A DNA stretch of 64,000 bases from NCBI RefSeq assembly GCF_948329515.1, contig NZ_CAOJCN010000021.1, positions 33,171 to 97,170 of the forward strand, read 5' to 3'. The stretch comes from Cohnella rhizoplanae. GTDB lineage: Bacteria; Bacillota; Bacilli; Paenibacillales; Paenibacillaceae. Position numbers and translations under genes: made by a program. Each line of letters begins with the position of its first letter. Positions within the stretch are counted from its first letter, which is position 1. Below are positions 53,379 through 61,567 of the stretch, piece after piece. Below the pieces are notes generated by a model that worked only from the letters and a program-made list of their open reading frames with translations, did not search any database and was not told where the DNA came from.

Positions 53379-53744
53379 ATGGCATACCAGAAACTGAGTC
53401 GTGATTCGAGCTCGCGGAAGGCGCTCTTCCGTGACCTGGTCACCGACCTGTTCCTCTACGAACGTATCCAAACGACGGAAGCGAAGGCGAAGGAAGTTCG
53501 CTCCATCGCCGAGAAGCTGATCACGCTCGCTAAGCGCGGCGACCTGCATGCGCGTCGCCAAGTGGCGGCATTCGTGCGTCGCGAGACGCTGAACGGCGAG
53601 CAGGACGCGATTCAAAAGCTGTTCTCCGATCTCGCGCCGCGTTACGCGGAGCGTGCAGGCGGCTACACGCGCATCCTGAAGCTGGGACCTCGCCGGGGCG
53701 ACTCCGCTCCGATGGTGTACCTCGAGCTCGTCGATCGCGCGTAA
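53379..53744 (+). CDS. rplQ: 50S ribosomal protein L17
   Basis: L17 lies at the tunnel exit. The 121-residue product begins MAYQKLSRDSSSRKALFRDLVTDLFLYERIQTTEAKAKEVRS and ends GGYTRILKLGPRRGDSAPMVYLELVDRA. ACAAGGAGGG precedes the ATG. It ends the alpha operon. The ECF transporter genes often found next are missing. Confidence 0.99.
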   Translation: MAYQKLSRDSSSRKALFRDLVTDLFLYERIQTTEAKAKEVRSIAEKLITLAKRGDLHARRQVAAFVRRETLNGEQDAIQKLFSDLAPRYAERAGGYTRILKLGPRRGDSAPMVYLELVDRA

Positions 53745-53881
53745 TCCCGCGCAGCAAGCGCTTCGGTTTCGACCTCTCTCGTTTAGACGAGAAGCCGTCG
53801 CTCGAACGTAAACGGCTTCGCCCTCCTTCGGGAGGCGATTGCCCGTTCACGCCGAGAATTCCAGGCTGACGATGCTTCGGC
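53745..53881 (+). other. Gene-free stretch with several inverted repeats after rplQ
   Basis: GAAGCCGT and ACGGCTTC form an 8-bp stem near 53790-53820, CCTCC and GGAGG form a small hairpin near 53822-53835, and TCTCGTTTAGACGAGA lies near 53777-53792. None has a T-tract. No gene is visible. Confidence 0.45.
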
Positions 53882-53900
53882 ATGAACCGGCTTAGAATTC

Positions 53901-53946
53901 AAAAAAGGATGGACCGAATGCTACCCTTTCGGCACATCCTTTTTTT
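53901..53946 (+). terminator. Terminator before truA
   Basis: AAAAAAGGATG at 53901-53911 pairs with CATCCTTTTTT at 53935-53945, and CCGAA with TTCGG forms the inner stem. The T-run ends 23 bases before the truA start, so it ends the rplQ transcript or limits truA expression. Confidence 0.8.
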
Positions 53947-53968
53947 GTGTCACGAGGAGGAATGGCGC

Positions 53969-54772
53969 ATGCGCAACATCGCGCTTCTGATCAGCTACGA
54001 CGGCGCCGGCTACTATGGCTTTCAGAGTCAGCCGGGCGGAAATACGGTGCAGGATAAGCTGGAAGAAGCGATTCATATGCTTGCCGGGGAACGCGTCAAG
54101 CTGACGGGCTCCGGGCGTACCGACGCCGGCGTTCATGCGCTCGGTCAGGTCGCCAACTTCTATACGGCCTCCAGCATCCCGGCCGAGCGGTGGGCTGTCG
54201 CGCTTAATTCGCGGCTGCCTGACGATATCGTCGTTCATGCCGCCGTCGAAGTAGCGGAGGCATTTCACGCCCGACGCTGCGCCGTGCGCAAGACCTATCG
54301 GTACTCCATCAATTCGTTCCGTTTCCCGGACGTATTCGCCAGGCATCGCGTCTTCCATCACCCCGCGCCGCTCGATTTCGGCGCTATGAGGGAGGGATTG
54401 ACGCATTTGCTCGGCGAGCACGATTTCACTTCCTTTACCTCGCCGCTCTCGACCAAGCCTCATCACGTCAGGACGCTCTATGAGGCCTCTCTCGCCGTGG
54501 ATACGGCGATGACGGGCAGCGAGCAGGCAGGAAGAGGCATCGCGCATATTACGGTGAGCGGAAACGGATTTCTCTATAACATGGTGCGCATTATCGCGGG
54601 TACCATACTCCAAGTCGGTGAGGGTAAGCGGAGGCCGGCGGAGATCGCCGATATTCTGGCTGCCAAGAGCCGTGCGAGGAGCGGTCCGACGGCCGTTCCC
54701 CATGGTCTCACGATGTGCGCCGTTCAGTATGGACCCGAGTGGGGACTGAATTGGAGGCCGCCTTATAATTAA
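53969..54772 (+). CDS. truA: tRNA pseudouridine synthase A
   Basis: TruA converts uridines 38-40 of tRNA to pseudouridine. ATG 53969, eight bases after GAGGAGG, gives 267 residues beginning MRNIALLISYDGAGYYGFQSQPGGNTVQ. The catalytic aspartate is D52 in GRTDAGVHALGQV. The open frame reaches back to 53882, but that part overlaps the terminator and is not coding. No promoter was clearly identified. Confidence 0.96.
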   Translation: MRNIALLISYDGAGYYGFQSQPGGNTVQDKLEEAIHMLAGERVKLTGSGRTDAGVHALGQVANFYTASSIPAERWAVALNSRLPDDIVVHAAVEVAEAFHARRCAVRKTYRYSINSFRFPDVFARHRVFHHPAPLDFGAMREGLTHLLGEHDFTSFTSPLSTKPHHVRTLYEASLAVDTAMTGSEQAGRGIAHITVSGNGFLYNMVRIIAGTILQVGEGKRRPAEIADILAAKSRARSGPTAVPHGLTMCAVQYGPEWGLNWRPPYN

Positions 54773-54795
54773 TGCGGTAAACTTGCGATTTGGTA

Positions 54796-54824
54796 TTGCG
54801 ACGCCCAGAGTTATCATGTACAAT
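54796..54824 (+). promoter_or_regulatory. Sigma-A promoter of rplM-rpsI
   Basis: TTGCGA at 54796-54801 and TACAAT at 54819-54824 are 17 bases apart. Transcription would start near 54831, leaving a leader of about 190 bases before rplM. Confidence 0.75.
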
Positions 54825-54830
54825 AGTCAT

Positions 54831-55022
54831 TGTGTGTTCTTCATGGCTTCCCACGGCCCCGATGAAGAACATTACAGCGGCCGGTGACGCGCCGCGCTGT
54901 CTCTTTCCCGAAGATGGAGACCGGCGAAGCGGACGATGTATGTAGCATTTCCCGATGATACGTAAACGATGAGGCCTACAGGCCGATCACGGATAAGAAG
55001 CAGGATTGAAGGAGGCAGTAAC
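54831..55022 (+). promoter_or_regulatory. Leader of rplM (candidate L13 leader)
   Basis: The untranslated leader contains GGCC-TACA-GGCC at 54973-54984 and other short pairings. In many Firmicutes the rplM-rpsI mRNA has an L13 leader that is thought to bind L13. Length and position fit, but I could not verify the consensus structure. Confidence 0.4.
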
Positions 55023-55460
55023 ATGCGCACAACGTACATGGCGAAGACGAACGAAATTGAACGCAAGTGGCATGTCATCGACGCTGAAGGCAAGACGCTG
55101 GGCCGTCTGGCTACAGAAGCAGCATCGCTGATTCGCGGCAAGCACAAGCCGGAGTTCACGCCGCATGTCGATACGGGCGATTTCGTCATCGTTATCAATG
55201 CCGAGAAGATTGTCCTCACGGGCAAGAAGCTCCAACAAAAGAAGTACTACACGCACTCGCACTACCCGGGCGGTCTGAAGACCACGACGGCTGGCGATAT
55301 GATCGCCAAGAAGCCTGCTCGCATCATCGAGCTCGCCGTTTACGGCATGCTGCCGAAGAACAAGCTCGGCCACCAGCTTCAGACGAAGCTGAAGGTATAC
55401 GCAGGCGCAGAGCATCCGCACCAAGCACAACAACCTGAAGTTTACGAACTTCGCGGTTAA
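55023..55460 (+). CDS. rplM: 50S ribosomal protein L13
   Basis: L13 is an early 50S assembly protein. ATG 55023 after GAAGGAGG gives 145 residues beginning MRTTYMAKTNEIERKWHVIDAEGKTLGRLATEAASLIRGKHKPEFTPHVDTGDFVIV. The motif KKYYTHSHYPGG is typical. rpsI follows after 20 bases. Confidence 0.99.
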   Translation: MRTTYMAKTNEIERKWHVIDAEGKTLGRLATEAASLIRGKHKPEFTPHVDTGDFVIVINAEKIVLTGKKLQQKKYYTHSHYPGGLKTTTAGDMIAKKPARIIELAVYGMLPKNKLGHQLQTKLKVYAGAEHPHQAQQPEVYELRG

Positions 55461-55480
55461 ACGAGAGGGAGGACCTACCA

Positions 55481-55873
55481 ATGGCTCAAGTGCAATACAT
55501 CGGAACTGGCCGACGCAAGCATTCGGTAGCGCGCGTACGTCTCGTGCCCGGCGAAGGCCGCATCGTGATCAACAAGCGCGACATCAACGAGTACTTCGGT
55601 CTGGAGACGCTCAAACTGATCGTCAAGCAACCGCTGAACCTGACCGAAACCACCGGCAAGTACGACATCATCGTACTGGCTAACGGCGGCGGCATCGCAG
55701 GCCAAGCTGGCGCGATCCGTCACGGCATTTCCCGCGCTCTTCTGAAGGCCGATCCCGAGCTTCGCGGCTCGCTTAAGAAGGCCGGTTTCCTGACACGCGA
55801 TCCGCGTATGAAGGAACGTAAGAAGTACGGACTCAAGGCCGCACGCCGTGCGCCTCAGTTCTCCAAGCGTTAA
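55481..55873 (+). CDS. rpsI: 30S ribosomal protein S9
   Basis: S9 places its C-terminal arginine near the P-site tRNA. The 130-residue product begins MAQVQYIGTGRRKHSVARVRLVPGEGRIVIN and ends KKYGLKAARRAPQFSKR. GAGGGAGG precedes the ATG. A terminator follows. Confidence 0.99.
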   Translation: MAQVQYIGTGRRKHSVARVRLVPGEGRIVINKRDINEYFGLETLKLIVKQPLNLTETTGKYDIIVLANGGGIAGQAGAIRHGISRALLKADPELRGSLKKAGFLTRDPRMKERKKYGLKAARRAPQFSKR

Positions 55874-55884
55874 TCGATTTATAC

Positions 55885-55924
55885 AAGCCTCTGTGCCGTT
55901 TCGCGACGGCACGGGGCTTTTTTT
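55885..55924 (+). terminator. Terminator of rplM-rpsI
   Basis: AAGCC and GTGCCGT on the left arm pair with ACGGCAC and GGCTT on the right arm around TTCGCG, with one bulged base, and T residues follow to 55924. Confidence 0.9.
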
Positions 55925-55940
55925 ATTCCGATCTTTATTC

Positions 55941-55969
55941 TTGTATATTCCGATCAGAAATCGTATAAT
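55941..55969 (+). promoter_or_regulatory. Sigma-A promoter of cysH-sat
   Basis: TTGTAT at 55941-55946 and a perfect TATAAT at 55964-55969 are 17 bases apart, with the cysH start about 57 bases downstream. No S-box or T-box leader fits in so short a leader, so control is probably at the promoter. Confidence 0.7.
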
Positions 55970-56025
55970 TTTTTAGACTAAAGCATCAAAGTGCAGAACC
56001 TACTTGTCAACAGGGGGTAGTGAAA

Positions 56026-56721
56026 ATGATGAATTTGCTTGAGAAAGAAGCGCTGATCCGCGAAAAGGCGGAAGAATTCGAGCATGCTTCTCCAGAGACA
56101 GTCATCCGTTGGGCCGTCGAGACATTCCCCAATATTACGTTCGCATGCAGCTTCGGAGCCGAGGACGTCGTCTTGGTCGACATGCTACAGAAGATCAGCC
56201 CGAAGACCGATATTTTTTATTTGGATACCGACTTCCACTTCAAAGAGACGTACGAGACCCGCGACAAGCTCGCGGCTTATTATAATCTGGAATTCGTGCG
56301 CGTCAGCCCCGTCATCACACCCGACGAGCAGGTCGCGCAGCATGGACCCGAGTTGTGGAAAGCTAACGCAAACGCCTGCTGCAATATCCGGAAGGTCGAG
56401 CCTCTGACCCGGATTCTAAGCCAGTACGAAGCTTGGATCACGGGCATCCGGCGCGACCAGGCTCCTACCCGAGCCAATGCCAAGAAGGTCGAATACGACA
56501 CCAAGTTCGGCCTGGTGAAGTTCAACCCGATCGCCTCTTGGACGAACGAAGACGTATGGGATTATATCCGTTCGAACAATATCATCTATAATGCGCTTCA
56601 CGACAACCACTATCCAAGCATCGGCTGCGAGTACTGCACGCGTCAGGTCATGCCGGGCGAGGATCCGCGCGCGGGACGTTGGGCGGGTCAAGAGAAGACC
56701 GAATGCGGTCTGCACAAATAA
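56026..56721 (+). CDS. cysH: Adenylyl-sulfate (or phosphoadenylyl-sulfate) reductase
   Basis: CysH reduces activated sulfate to sulfite in cysteine synthesis. The 231-residue product has the CC pair in NACCNIRKVEP and the CxxC in GCEYCTRQV, the four ligands of a 4Fe-4S cluster, and the catalytic ECGLH at the C-terminus. The cluster suggests APS as substrate, in line with sat next door and no APS kinase gene here. ATG 56026 is eight bases after AGGGGGT; the in-frame GTG at 56020 is too close to it. Confidence 0.93.
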   Translation: MMNLLEKEALIREKAEEFEHASPETVIRWAVETFPNITFACSFGAEDVVLVDMLQKISPKTDIFYLDTDFHFKETYETRDKLAAYYNLEFVRVSPVITPDEQVAQHGPELWKANANACCNIRKVEPLTRILSQYEAWITGIRRDQAPTRANAKKVEYDTKFGLVKFNPIASWTNEDVWDYIRSNNIIYNALHDNHYPSIGCEYCTRQVMPGEDPRAGRWAGQEKTECGLHK

Positions 56722-56751
56722 GCGGCCTTACGAGAGGAGCAGCAACTTCCA

Positions 56752-57930
56752 ATGAGTACGATTCAGCCGCATGGCGGCACTTTGATCAACCGCGTGCTGG
56801 AGGGAGCCGCCAGGGATGAACTGTTGGCTCAAGCCGGAGGCTTCAAGACGATCGCGGTCAATGCTTGGACGATATCCGATCTCGACCTGATCGGTGTCGG
56901 CGCGTTCAGCCCGCTCACCGGTTTCTTGAACGAACAGGACTACAAGAGCGTTGTAGACGGCATGCGCCTGGCCAGCGGCATCGTATGGAGCATCCCGATC
57001 ACGCTGACGGTGAATGAAGAGCAGGCGGGCAACCTGTCCGTTGGCGATCGCGCGGCGCTCGTTGGCGAGCAGGACGGCGTCGTATACGGCGTCATCGATA
57101 TCGAGAGCATTTATACGCCGGACAAGAAGCATGAGGCCGTCCAGGTGTTCAAGACGGACGATCTGGAGCATCCGGGCGTCGTTAAGCTCATGGAGCGTCC
57201 GAACGTATACGTCGGCGGACCGGTCCAGGTACTGAATCGTCCGCAGCCGGAGAAGTTCGGCGAGTACTACTTCGATCCCGTCCAGACGCGCCGTATCTTC
57301 GCAGAGAAGGGCTGGCGATCCGTCGTCGGCTTCCAGACGCGCAATCCGGTCCACCGCGCCCACGAGTACATTCAGAAGTGCGCGATGGAGATCGTGGACG
57401 CGCTCTTCCTGAACCCGCTTGTCGGCGAGACCAAGTCCGACGACGTGCCGGCCAACGTGCGCATGCGCTCGTACGTCGCCCTGCTTGAGAATTACTATCC
57501 GCAGGACCGCGTATTTCTTGGCGTTTTCCCGGCCGCTATGCGTTATGCAGGCCCGCGCGAGGCGATCTTCCACGCCATGGTCCGCAAGAATTACGGCTGC
57601 ACCCACTTCATCGTGGGTCGCGACCATGCCGGGGTGGGCGACTACTACGGCACGTACGAGGCGCAGGACCTGCTCAAGACCTTCTCGGCGGACGAGCTTG
57701 GCATCACGCCGCTGTACTTCGAGCACAGCTTCTTCTGCAAGAAGTGCGGCAACATGGCTTCTAGCAAGACTTGCCCGCACGGCAAGGAAGAGCACCTGAC
57801 ACTGTCGGGCACCAAGGTGCGCGCTTTGCTGCGCGACGGCGTCTGCCCGCCTCCGGAATTTTCAAGACCGGAAGTGGCCCAGATCCTGATCGAAGGCATG
57901 TCCGCTTCCGCTGAGACGGCCGCCCGATAA
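56752..57930 (+). CDS. sat: Sulfate adenylyltransferase
   Basis: Sat makes APS from ATP and sulfate. The 392-residue product has the nucleotide-binding FQTRNPVHRAHEYIQK and GRDHAGVGDYYGTYEAQ and a C-terminal zinc cluster FFCKKCGNMASSKTCPHGKEEH. GAGAGGAGC precedes the ATG. It lies 30 bases after cysH in the same operon and feeds it directly. Confidence 0.97.
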   Translation: MSTIQPHGGTLINRVLEGAARDELLAQAGGFKTIAVNAWTISDLDLIGVGAFSPLTGFLNEQDYKSVVDGMRLASGIVWSIPITLTVNEEQAGNLSVGDRAALVGEQDGVVYGVIDIESIYTPDKKHEAVQVFKTDDLEHPGVVKLMERPNVYVGGPVQVLNRPQPEKFGEYYFDPVQTRRIFAEKGWRSVVGFQTRNPVHRAHEYIQKCAMEIVDALFLNPLVGETKSDDVPANVRMRSYVALLENYYPQDRVFLGVFPAAMRYAGPREAIFHAMVRKNYGCTHFIVGRDHAGVGDYYGTYEAQDLLKTFSADELGITPLYFEHSFFCKKCGNMASSKTCPHGKEEHLTLSGTKVRALLRDGVCPPPEFSRPEVAQILIEGMSASAETAAR

Positions 57931-57944
57931 GTCCGATCATAAAT

Positions 57945-57997
57945 AACCGCCCTGTCCCATAAGATGTAGCGTACATCATATGGACAGGGTGGTTTTT
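57945..57997 (+). terminator. Terminator of cysH-sat, overlapping the cwlD ribosome site
   Basis: A 13-bp stem (57945-57957 with 57982-57994) is extended by ATA/TAT and GATGTA/TACATC pairs around a GCG loop. T residues follow. The right arm contains GGACAGGGTGG, which is also the only ribosome site for cwlD at 58001. Confidence 0.9.
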
Positions 57998-58000
57998 ATT

Positions 58001-58807
58001 ATGCGGCAAAGACACGGGCACCTATATTCGCGCACCAGGCATCCGGGACGGATCATCGTCTGGATCACACGCAAAGGAGCCGCTCGTCTCGGCGCCGTCA
58101 CAGGCCTCGTTGCGCTGCTCGGCGTCTTGTTGTGGACAGAGATTCCCGCACTCGAGACGGGAGGACGGAGCTACCTAAGCACGCCGCTCACGGGCAAGAC
58201 GATCGTGCTGGATGCAGGGCACGGCGGCGTGGACGGTGGCGCGGTAAGTCGCGACGGCGTCATCGAGAAGGACATTAACATGGCGCTCGTGCTGCAGCTA
58301 CGGGATTACCTGCAGCAGGCCGGAGCCGTCGTTTATCTGACGCGGGAGGGGGATCACGATCTGGCGGATACGGACCTCAAGGGTTATTCGAAACGCAAGA
58401 CGCAGGACTTGCTGAAACGGACCGCGATGATCATCGAGAAAAAACCCGATGTCGCGTTGACGGTTCATATGAACAGCGTTCCTTCGTCTAGATGGTCGGG
58501 TGCGCAAACCTTTTATTATCCGGATAATGCCGAGGGCGGCCGCCTGGCGACGCTCGTTCAAGCCGAGATCCGCGAGTCCGTGGGCAATACCAACCGCGTC
58601 GCATTGACCAAGGATAACGTATACCTGCTCAAGTCGCTTAAGATGCCGGCAGCGCTCGTCGAGGTCGGCTTCCTGTCCAATCCCCAGGAGTCTCGCCTGC
58701 TTGCGGGCGAAGCTTACCAGACAAAGGTAGCTGCCGCTTTGTATAGAGGCATCCTCCGTTTTGTAGAGGGAGAAGGCAACTCTTCGCCAGCCAAGGCGGT
58801 GCAGTAA
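58001..58807 (+). CDS. cwlD: N-acetylmuramoyl-L-alanine amidase CwlD
   Basis: CwlD, with PdaA, makes muramic delta-lactam in the spore cortex, needed for germination. The 268-residue product has a membrane anchor (about residues 28-46) and an Amidase_3 domain with zinc ligands in VLDAGHGGVDGGA (His), GVIEKDINMAL (Glu) and ALTVHMNS (His) and the catalytic Glu in ALVEVGFLSN. ATG 58001 follows AGGGTGG by eight bases; an in-frame ATG at 57980 lies inside the hairpin. salA follows, as in B. subtilis. Confidence 0.94.
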   Translation: MRQRHGHLYSRTRHPGRIIVWITRKGAARLGAVTGLVALLGVLLWTEIPALETGGRSYLSTPLTGKTIVLDAGHGGVDGGAVSRDGVIEKDINMALVLQLRDYLQQAGAVVYLTREGDHDLADTDLKGYSKRKTQDLLKRTAMIIEKKPDVALTVHMNSVPSSRWSGAQTFYYPDNAEGGRLATLVQAEIRESVGNTNRVALTKDNVYLLKSLKMPAALVEVGFLSNPQESRLLAGEAYQTKVAAALYRGILRFVEGEGNSSPAKAVQ

Positions 58808-58856
58808 TCGGCGGGCCGGAATAGCATGGCCGAACGTCATTCGCGCCCTGCGATTG

Positions 58857-58865
58857 TGCTATAAT
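58857..58865 (+). promoter_or_regulatory. Extended -10 promoter of salA/mrp
   Basis: TGC followed by a perfect TATAAT (58860-58865) makes an extended -10. No strong -35 is visible at the expected distance. The start of the gene is about 38 bases downstream. Confidence 0.55.
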
Positions 58866-58902
58866 AGACAATCAAGATACCGCGGAGCGGGTGGAGGTTG
58901 TA

Positions 58903-60033
58903 ATGCGAATGGCCACGAGAGAAGAAGTAATCGAGGCGCTCAAGGAGCTGCAAGAGCCGACCTTGAAGCAGTCTCTTGCCCAGTTGGGCTTGCTTAGGGA
59001 TATCGTCGTCCGAGAGAGCGGCATCTCGCTGACGGCCGTGCTTCATCCGGACAGCATCGCCGAGTCGGGACGACTGGAGGAAGCGGTCGCGACGGCGCTT
59101 GCCGCGCTTCATGCGAACAAGCCTCATGTGCGTATGCGTCCCATGACCGAGCATGAGCTTGGAGAAGCGCAGTCGCGCGCCGAAGGCGGCCATGCGGGCA
59201 CCGCGGCGACTGCAGGCGCCCATAAGGAGTCCGCGCCGGTCAAAGGGCACAGCGCGGGTCTGGAACGGCATCCGCTGCTCAGCCCGGAGAGCGACGTCGT
59301 ATCCATCGCCATTGCCAGCGGCAAGGGCGGCGTGGGCAAGTCTACGGTGACGGTAAATCTGGCCGTTGCGCTCGCCCGGAGAGGCAAACGCGTCGGTCTG
59401 ATCGACGGCGACATCTACGGATTCAGCGTGCCCGACATGATGGGCATCGAGGAGCGGCCCGAGCAGGTGGGCGACAAGATCAAGCCGATCGAGCGATTTG
59501 GAGTCAAGGTCATCTCGATGGGCTTCTTCGTCGAGGACAACAGCCCGATCGTCTGGCGGGGACCCATGCTCGGACGGATGCTGCGCAATTTTTTCTCGGA
59601 CATCGACTGGGGCGAGCTCGATTACTTGCTGCTCGACCTGCCGCCGGGCACGGGCGATATCGCGCTCGACGTCCATCAGATGCTGCCGCGCAGCAAGGAG
59701 ATCATCGTGACGACGCCTCATGCGACTGCAGCGTTCGTCGCCGCACGCGCCGGAGCGATGGCGATCAAAACGAACCACGAGATCATCGGCGTCGTCGAGA
59801 ATATGGCATGGTACGAGAAAAACGGAGAGCGCGATTATGTGTTCGGCCGAGGCGGCGGGGGCATGCTGGCGGATACGCTGCACACCTCGCTGCTCGCCCA
59901 GTTTCCGCTCGGCGCGCCGGATAATCATCCTTCCGAGCCGGACTTCTCGCCGTCCGTTTACAAGGCGGACCATCCGACAGGCCAAGAATACTTGACGCTC
60001 GCGGACGAGATCGTCGCCCGCTGCGGCAAATAA
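58903..60033 (+). CDS. salA: Mrp/NBP35-family P-loop ATPase (SalA)
   Basis: Mrp-type ATPases act as iron-sulfur carriers; the B. subtilis orthologue SalA also regulates transcription. The 376-residue product has an N-terminal MIP18-like domain (about 1-75), an Ala/Gly/His-rich linker and the deviant Walker A ASGKGGVGKST, with DLPPGTGDIAL and the late GVVENMAWYEKNG. ATG 58903 follows GTGGAGG. Its place between cwlD and gerD is the B. subtilis order. The usual late CxxC of bacterial Mrp is not evident. Confidence 0.9.
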   Translation: MRMATREEVIEALKELQEPTLKQSLAQLGLLRDIVVRESGISLTAVLHPDSIAESGRLEEAVATALAALHANKPHVRMRPMTEHELGEAQSRAEGGHAGTAATAGAHKESAPVKGHSAGLERHPLLSPESDVVSIAIASGKGGVGKSTVTVNLAVALARRGKRVGLIDGDIYGFSVPDMMGIEERPEQVGDKIKPIERFGVKVISMGFFVEDNSPIVWRGPMLGRMLRNFFSDIDWGELDYLLLDLPPGTGDIALDVHQMLPRSKEIIVTTPHATAAFVAARAGAMAIKTNHEIIGVVENMAWYEKNGERDYVFGRGGGGMLADTLHTSLLAQFPLGAPDNHPSEPDFSPSVYKADHPTGQEYLTLADEIVARCGK

Positions 60034-60034
60034 A

Positions 60035-60077
60035 AAAAAGCAACCGCCGACGCACCTAGCGCCGGCGGTTGCTTTTT
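60035..60077. terminator. Bidirectional terminator between salA and gerD
   Basis: AAAAAGCAACCGCCG at 60035-60049 pairs with CGGCGGTTGCTTTTT at 60063-60077. A-runs and T-runs on both sides let it end the convergent salA and gerD transcripts. Confidence 0.92.
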
Positions 60078-60106
60078 ACCTCATCATCCCTAATTTTGCA
60101 ACGCGT

Positions 60107-60796
60107 TTACTGACCGCCGCCGCTGTCGGACTGCTGTTCGCCGCCGCTGCCGCCGCTCCCGCCGCCTTCTCCGCCGCTCTCGCCGCCGCCGCCGCCCGAC
60201 GAACCGGACTTTTCAGGCTTCGGCGTGAGCTCTTCCTTCACCACATCCTGCAGGATCTTCATCAGTTCCAGCTTAAACACGGGGTTTTGGATCGCTTCGC
60301 CCACGGCGCTCATCATTTGCTTCCGGTACTCGGCCGTTTTCGTCGTTTCAAAAAGCACGGACTTCATGTCGCCGGTCTTGAACACGTTCACGAGCTCTTG
60401 CTGGTACATCGGGTCCTTAAGCAGGTCTTTATGGATCTGCTTGTTGTCCTTGCTGACCGCCTTGGCGAATTCGCCGGCGAATTTGGTGTCCGTCATGATC
60501 TCGCGAAGCACCTTGGAGTAATTGGACGAGGTCAATACATCCTTCACCGCCGTCCTAATTTGTTCCTGATCCGACGGGGTCAACGACTGCGCGTGGAGGG
60601 AGCTGGTGCCGTATTTCTCCGTGGACGCTTTGTCAAGCGCTTCCTGTGCCTCTTGCGAACCGAGAATGTCGATTACCATCGATTTGACGTCTTTATAGCT
60701 CATTTGCTCGCTGCTGCCGCTCGATTCGGGACCGCAGGAGGTAAGCAAGATGACGGCCGAGAGGGCGAGGCCGGTCCACCATAAGCGAAGCCGCAT
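60107..60796 (-). CDS. gerD: Spore germination lipoprotein GerD
   Basis: GerD organises the germinosome in the spore inner membrane. The 229-residue product has a signal peptide with lipobox LLTSC (C21), a mainly helical middle (YKDVKSMVIDILGSQEAQEALDKA, MYQQELVNVFKTGDMKSVLFE) and a Gly/Ser/Glu-rich tail of about 32 residues. The start on the minus strand is at 60796; the frame runs further upstream to 61138, but that part overlaps kbaA and lacks the signal sequence at its start. The gene order matches B. subtilis. Confidence 0.93.
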   Translation of the reverse strand: MRLRLWWTGLALSAVILLTSCGPESSGSSEQMSYKDVKSMVIDILGSQEAQEALDKASTEKYGTSSLHAQSLTPSDQEQIRTAVKDVLTSSNYSKVLREIMTDTKFAGEFAKAVSKDNKQIHKDLLKDPMYQQELVNVFKTGDMKSVLFETTKTAEYRKQMMSAVGEAIQNPVFKLELMKILQDVVKEELTPKPEKSGSSGGGGGESGGEGGGSGGSGGEQQSDSGGGQ

Positions 60797-60891
60797 AATG
60801 CGATCATCACCCTTTCCGGGAATTTGATCGTAGTATGCGACTTCCGGAGGACGATTATAAGGGAAGACTTCATGGCTTTTTGGGACGAACA

Positions 60892-60900
60892 TGGTAAAAT
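60892..60900 (+). promoter_or_regulatory. Possible promoter of kbaA
   Basis: TGG followed by TAAAAT at 60895-60900 forms an extended -10 about 30 bases before the kbaA start. No good -35 was found. Confidence 0.35.
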
Positions 60901-60929
60901 GTTTGTGTACTGACGGGGGAGGAATACAA

Positions 60930-61553
60930 TTGAATTTGCGTAAATGGATGACCTTGTTCGGCACGACGATCCTGATCGGCGGCGGGGCCGCATTGGTTAC
61001 AGGCGTCGTGATGATGGTATGCGACCCGAACTTCCAGATCGGCGGCGCGCGCGGCTGGGCCTTTAATCTGATCATGATGGCGCTTGCCGGCCTTTCTTTC
61101 GGCGCGTTTGCGCATATGGGCTTTTTTGCGTACCTCATGCTTAACTACATCGCCCGCAGCATTATCAAGCGTCCTTATCTTTGGGTTGCGCTTCAGGGCT
61201 TCGTGGCGCTATTCGTGTTGGCCGAGATCATATACTGGACGCATGACAGCGAGTTCCCGCCCCATGCCTTCTGGTTGGTGCCGCTGCTCCTTATGTTAGG
61301 CGCGCTCGCGGTTGCCTGGCGCAAGGTCAAGGAGACGACGTCCGGCGCATGGATTCCGACGCTCTTTTTCATGATAGCCGTGACCACGATCGAGGGATTG
61401 CCGGGATTCCGCTCGGGCGGACTATGGACGCAGCTGACCTTTACGCTGGTTCCGATCTTCGTTTGCAATGCGTATCAAATATTGCGCCTGCACCATATTT
61501 TGAGCGTACCCGGCTCGGCCGCGAAGCTGAACACCGAAGCGGGCAGCCACTAA
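60930..61553 (+). CDS. kbaA: KinB-signalling pathway activation protein KbaA
   Basis: KbaA helps activate the sporulation kinase KinB. TTG 60930, seven bases after GGGGGAGG, gives 207 residues, close to the B. subtilis length. The protein has about six membrane helices (TILIGGGAALVTGVVMMV, NLIMMALAGLSFGAFAHMGF, LWVALQGFVALFVLAEII and others). It lies between gerD and pdaB as in B. subtilis and is convergent with pdaB. Confidence 0.93.
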   Translation: MNLRKWMTLFGTTILIGGGAALVTGVVMMVCDPNFQIGGARGWAFNLIMMALAGLSFGAFAHMGFFAYLMLNYIARSIIKRPYLWVALQGFVALFVLAEIIYWTHDSEFPPHAFWLVPLLLMLGALAVAWRKVKETTSGAWIPTLFFMIAVTTIEGLPGFRSGGLWTQLTFTLVPIFVCNAYQILRLHHILSVPGSAAKLNTEAGSH

Positions 61554-61567
61554 CGGCAGGAGAGAGC

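Noticed and set aside
53882..53968. N-terminal extension of truA
   Set aside because: It crosses a terminator and lacks a ribosome site, while ATG 53969 has GAGGAGG at the right distance.
60797..61138. N-terminal extension of gerD on the minus strand
   Set aside because: It overlaps kbaA, and the lipoprotein signal would lie in the middle of the protein. The start at 60796 gives a normal signal peptide.
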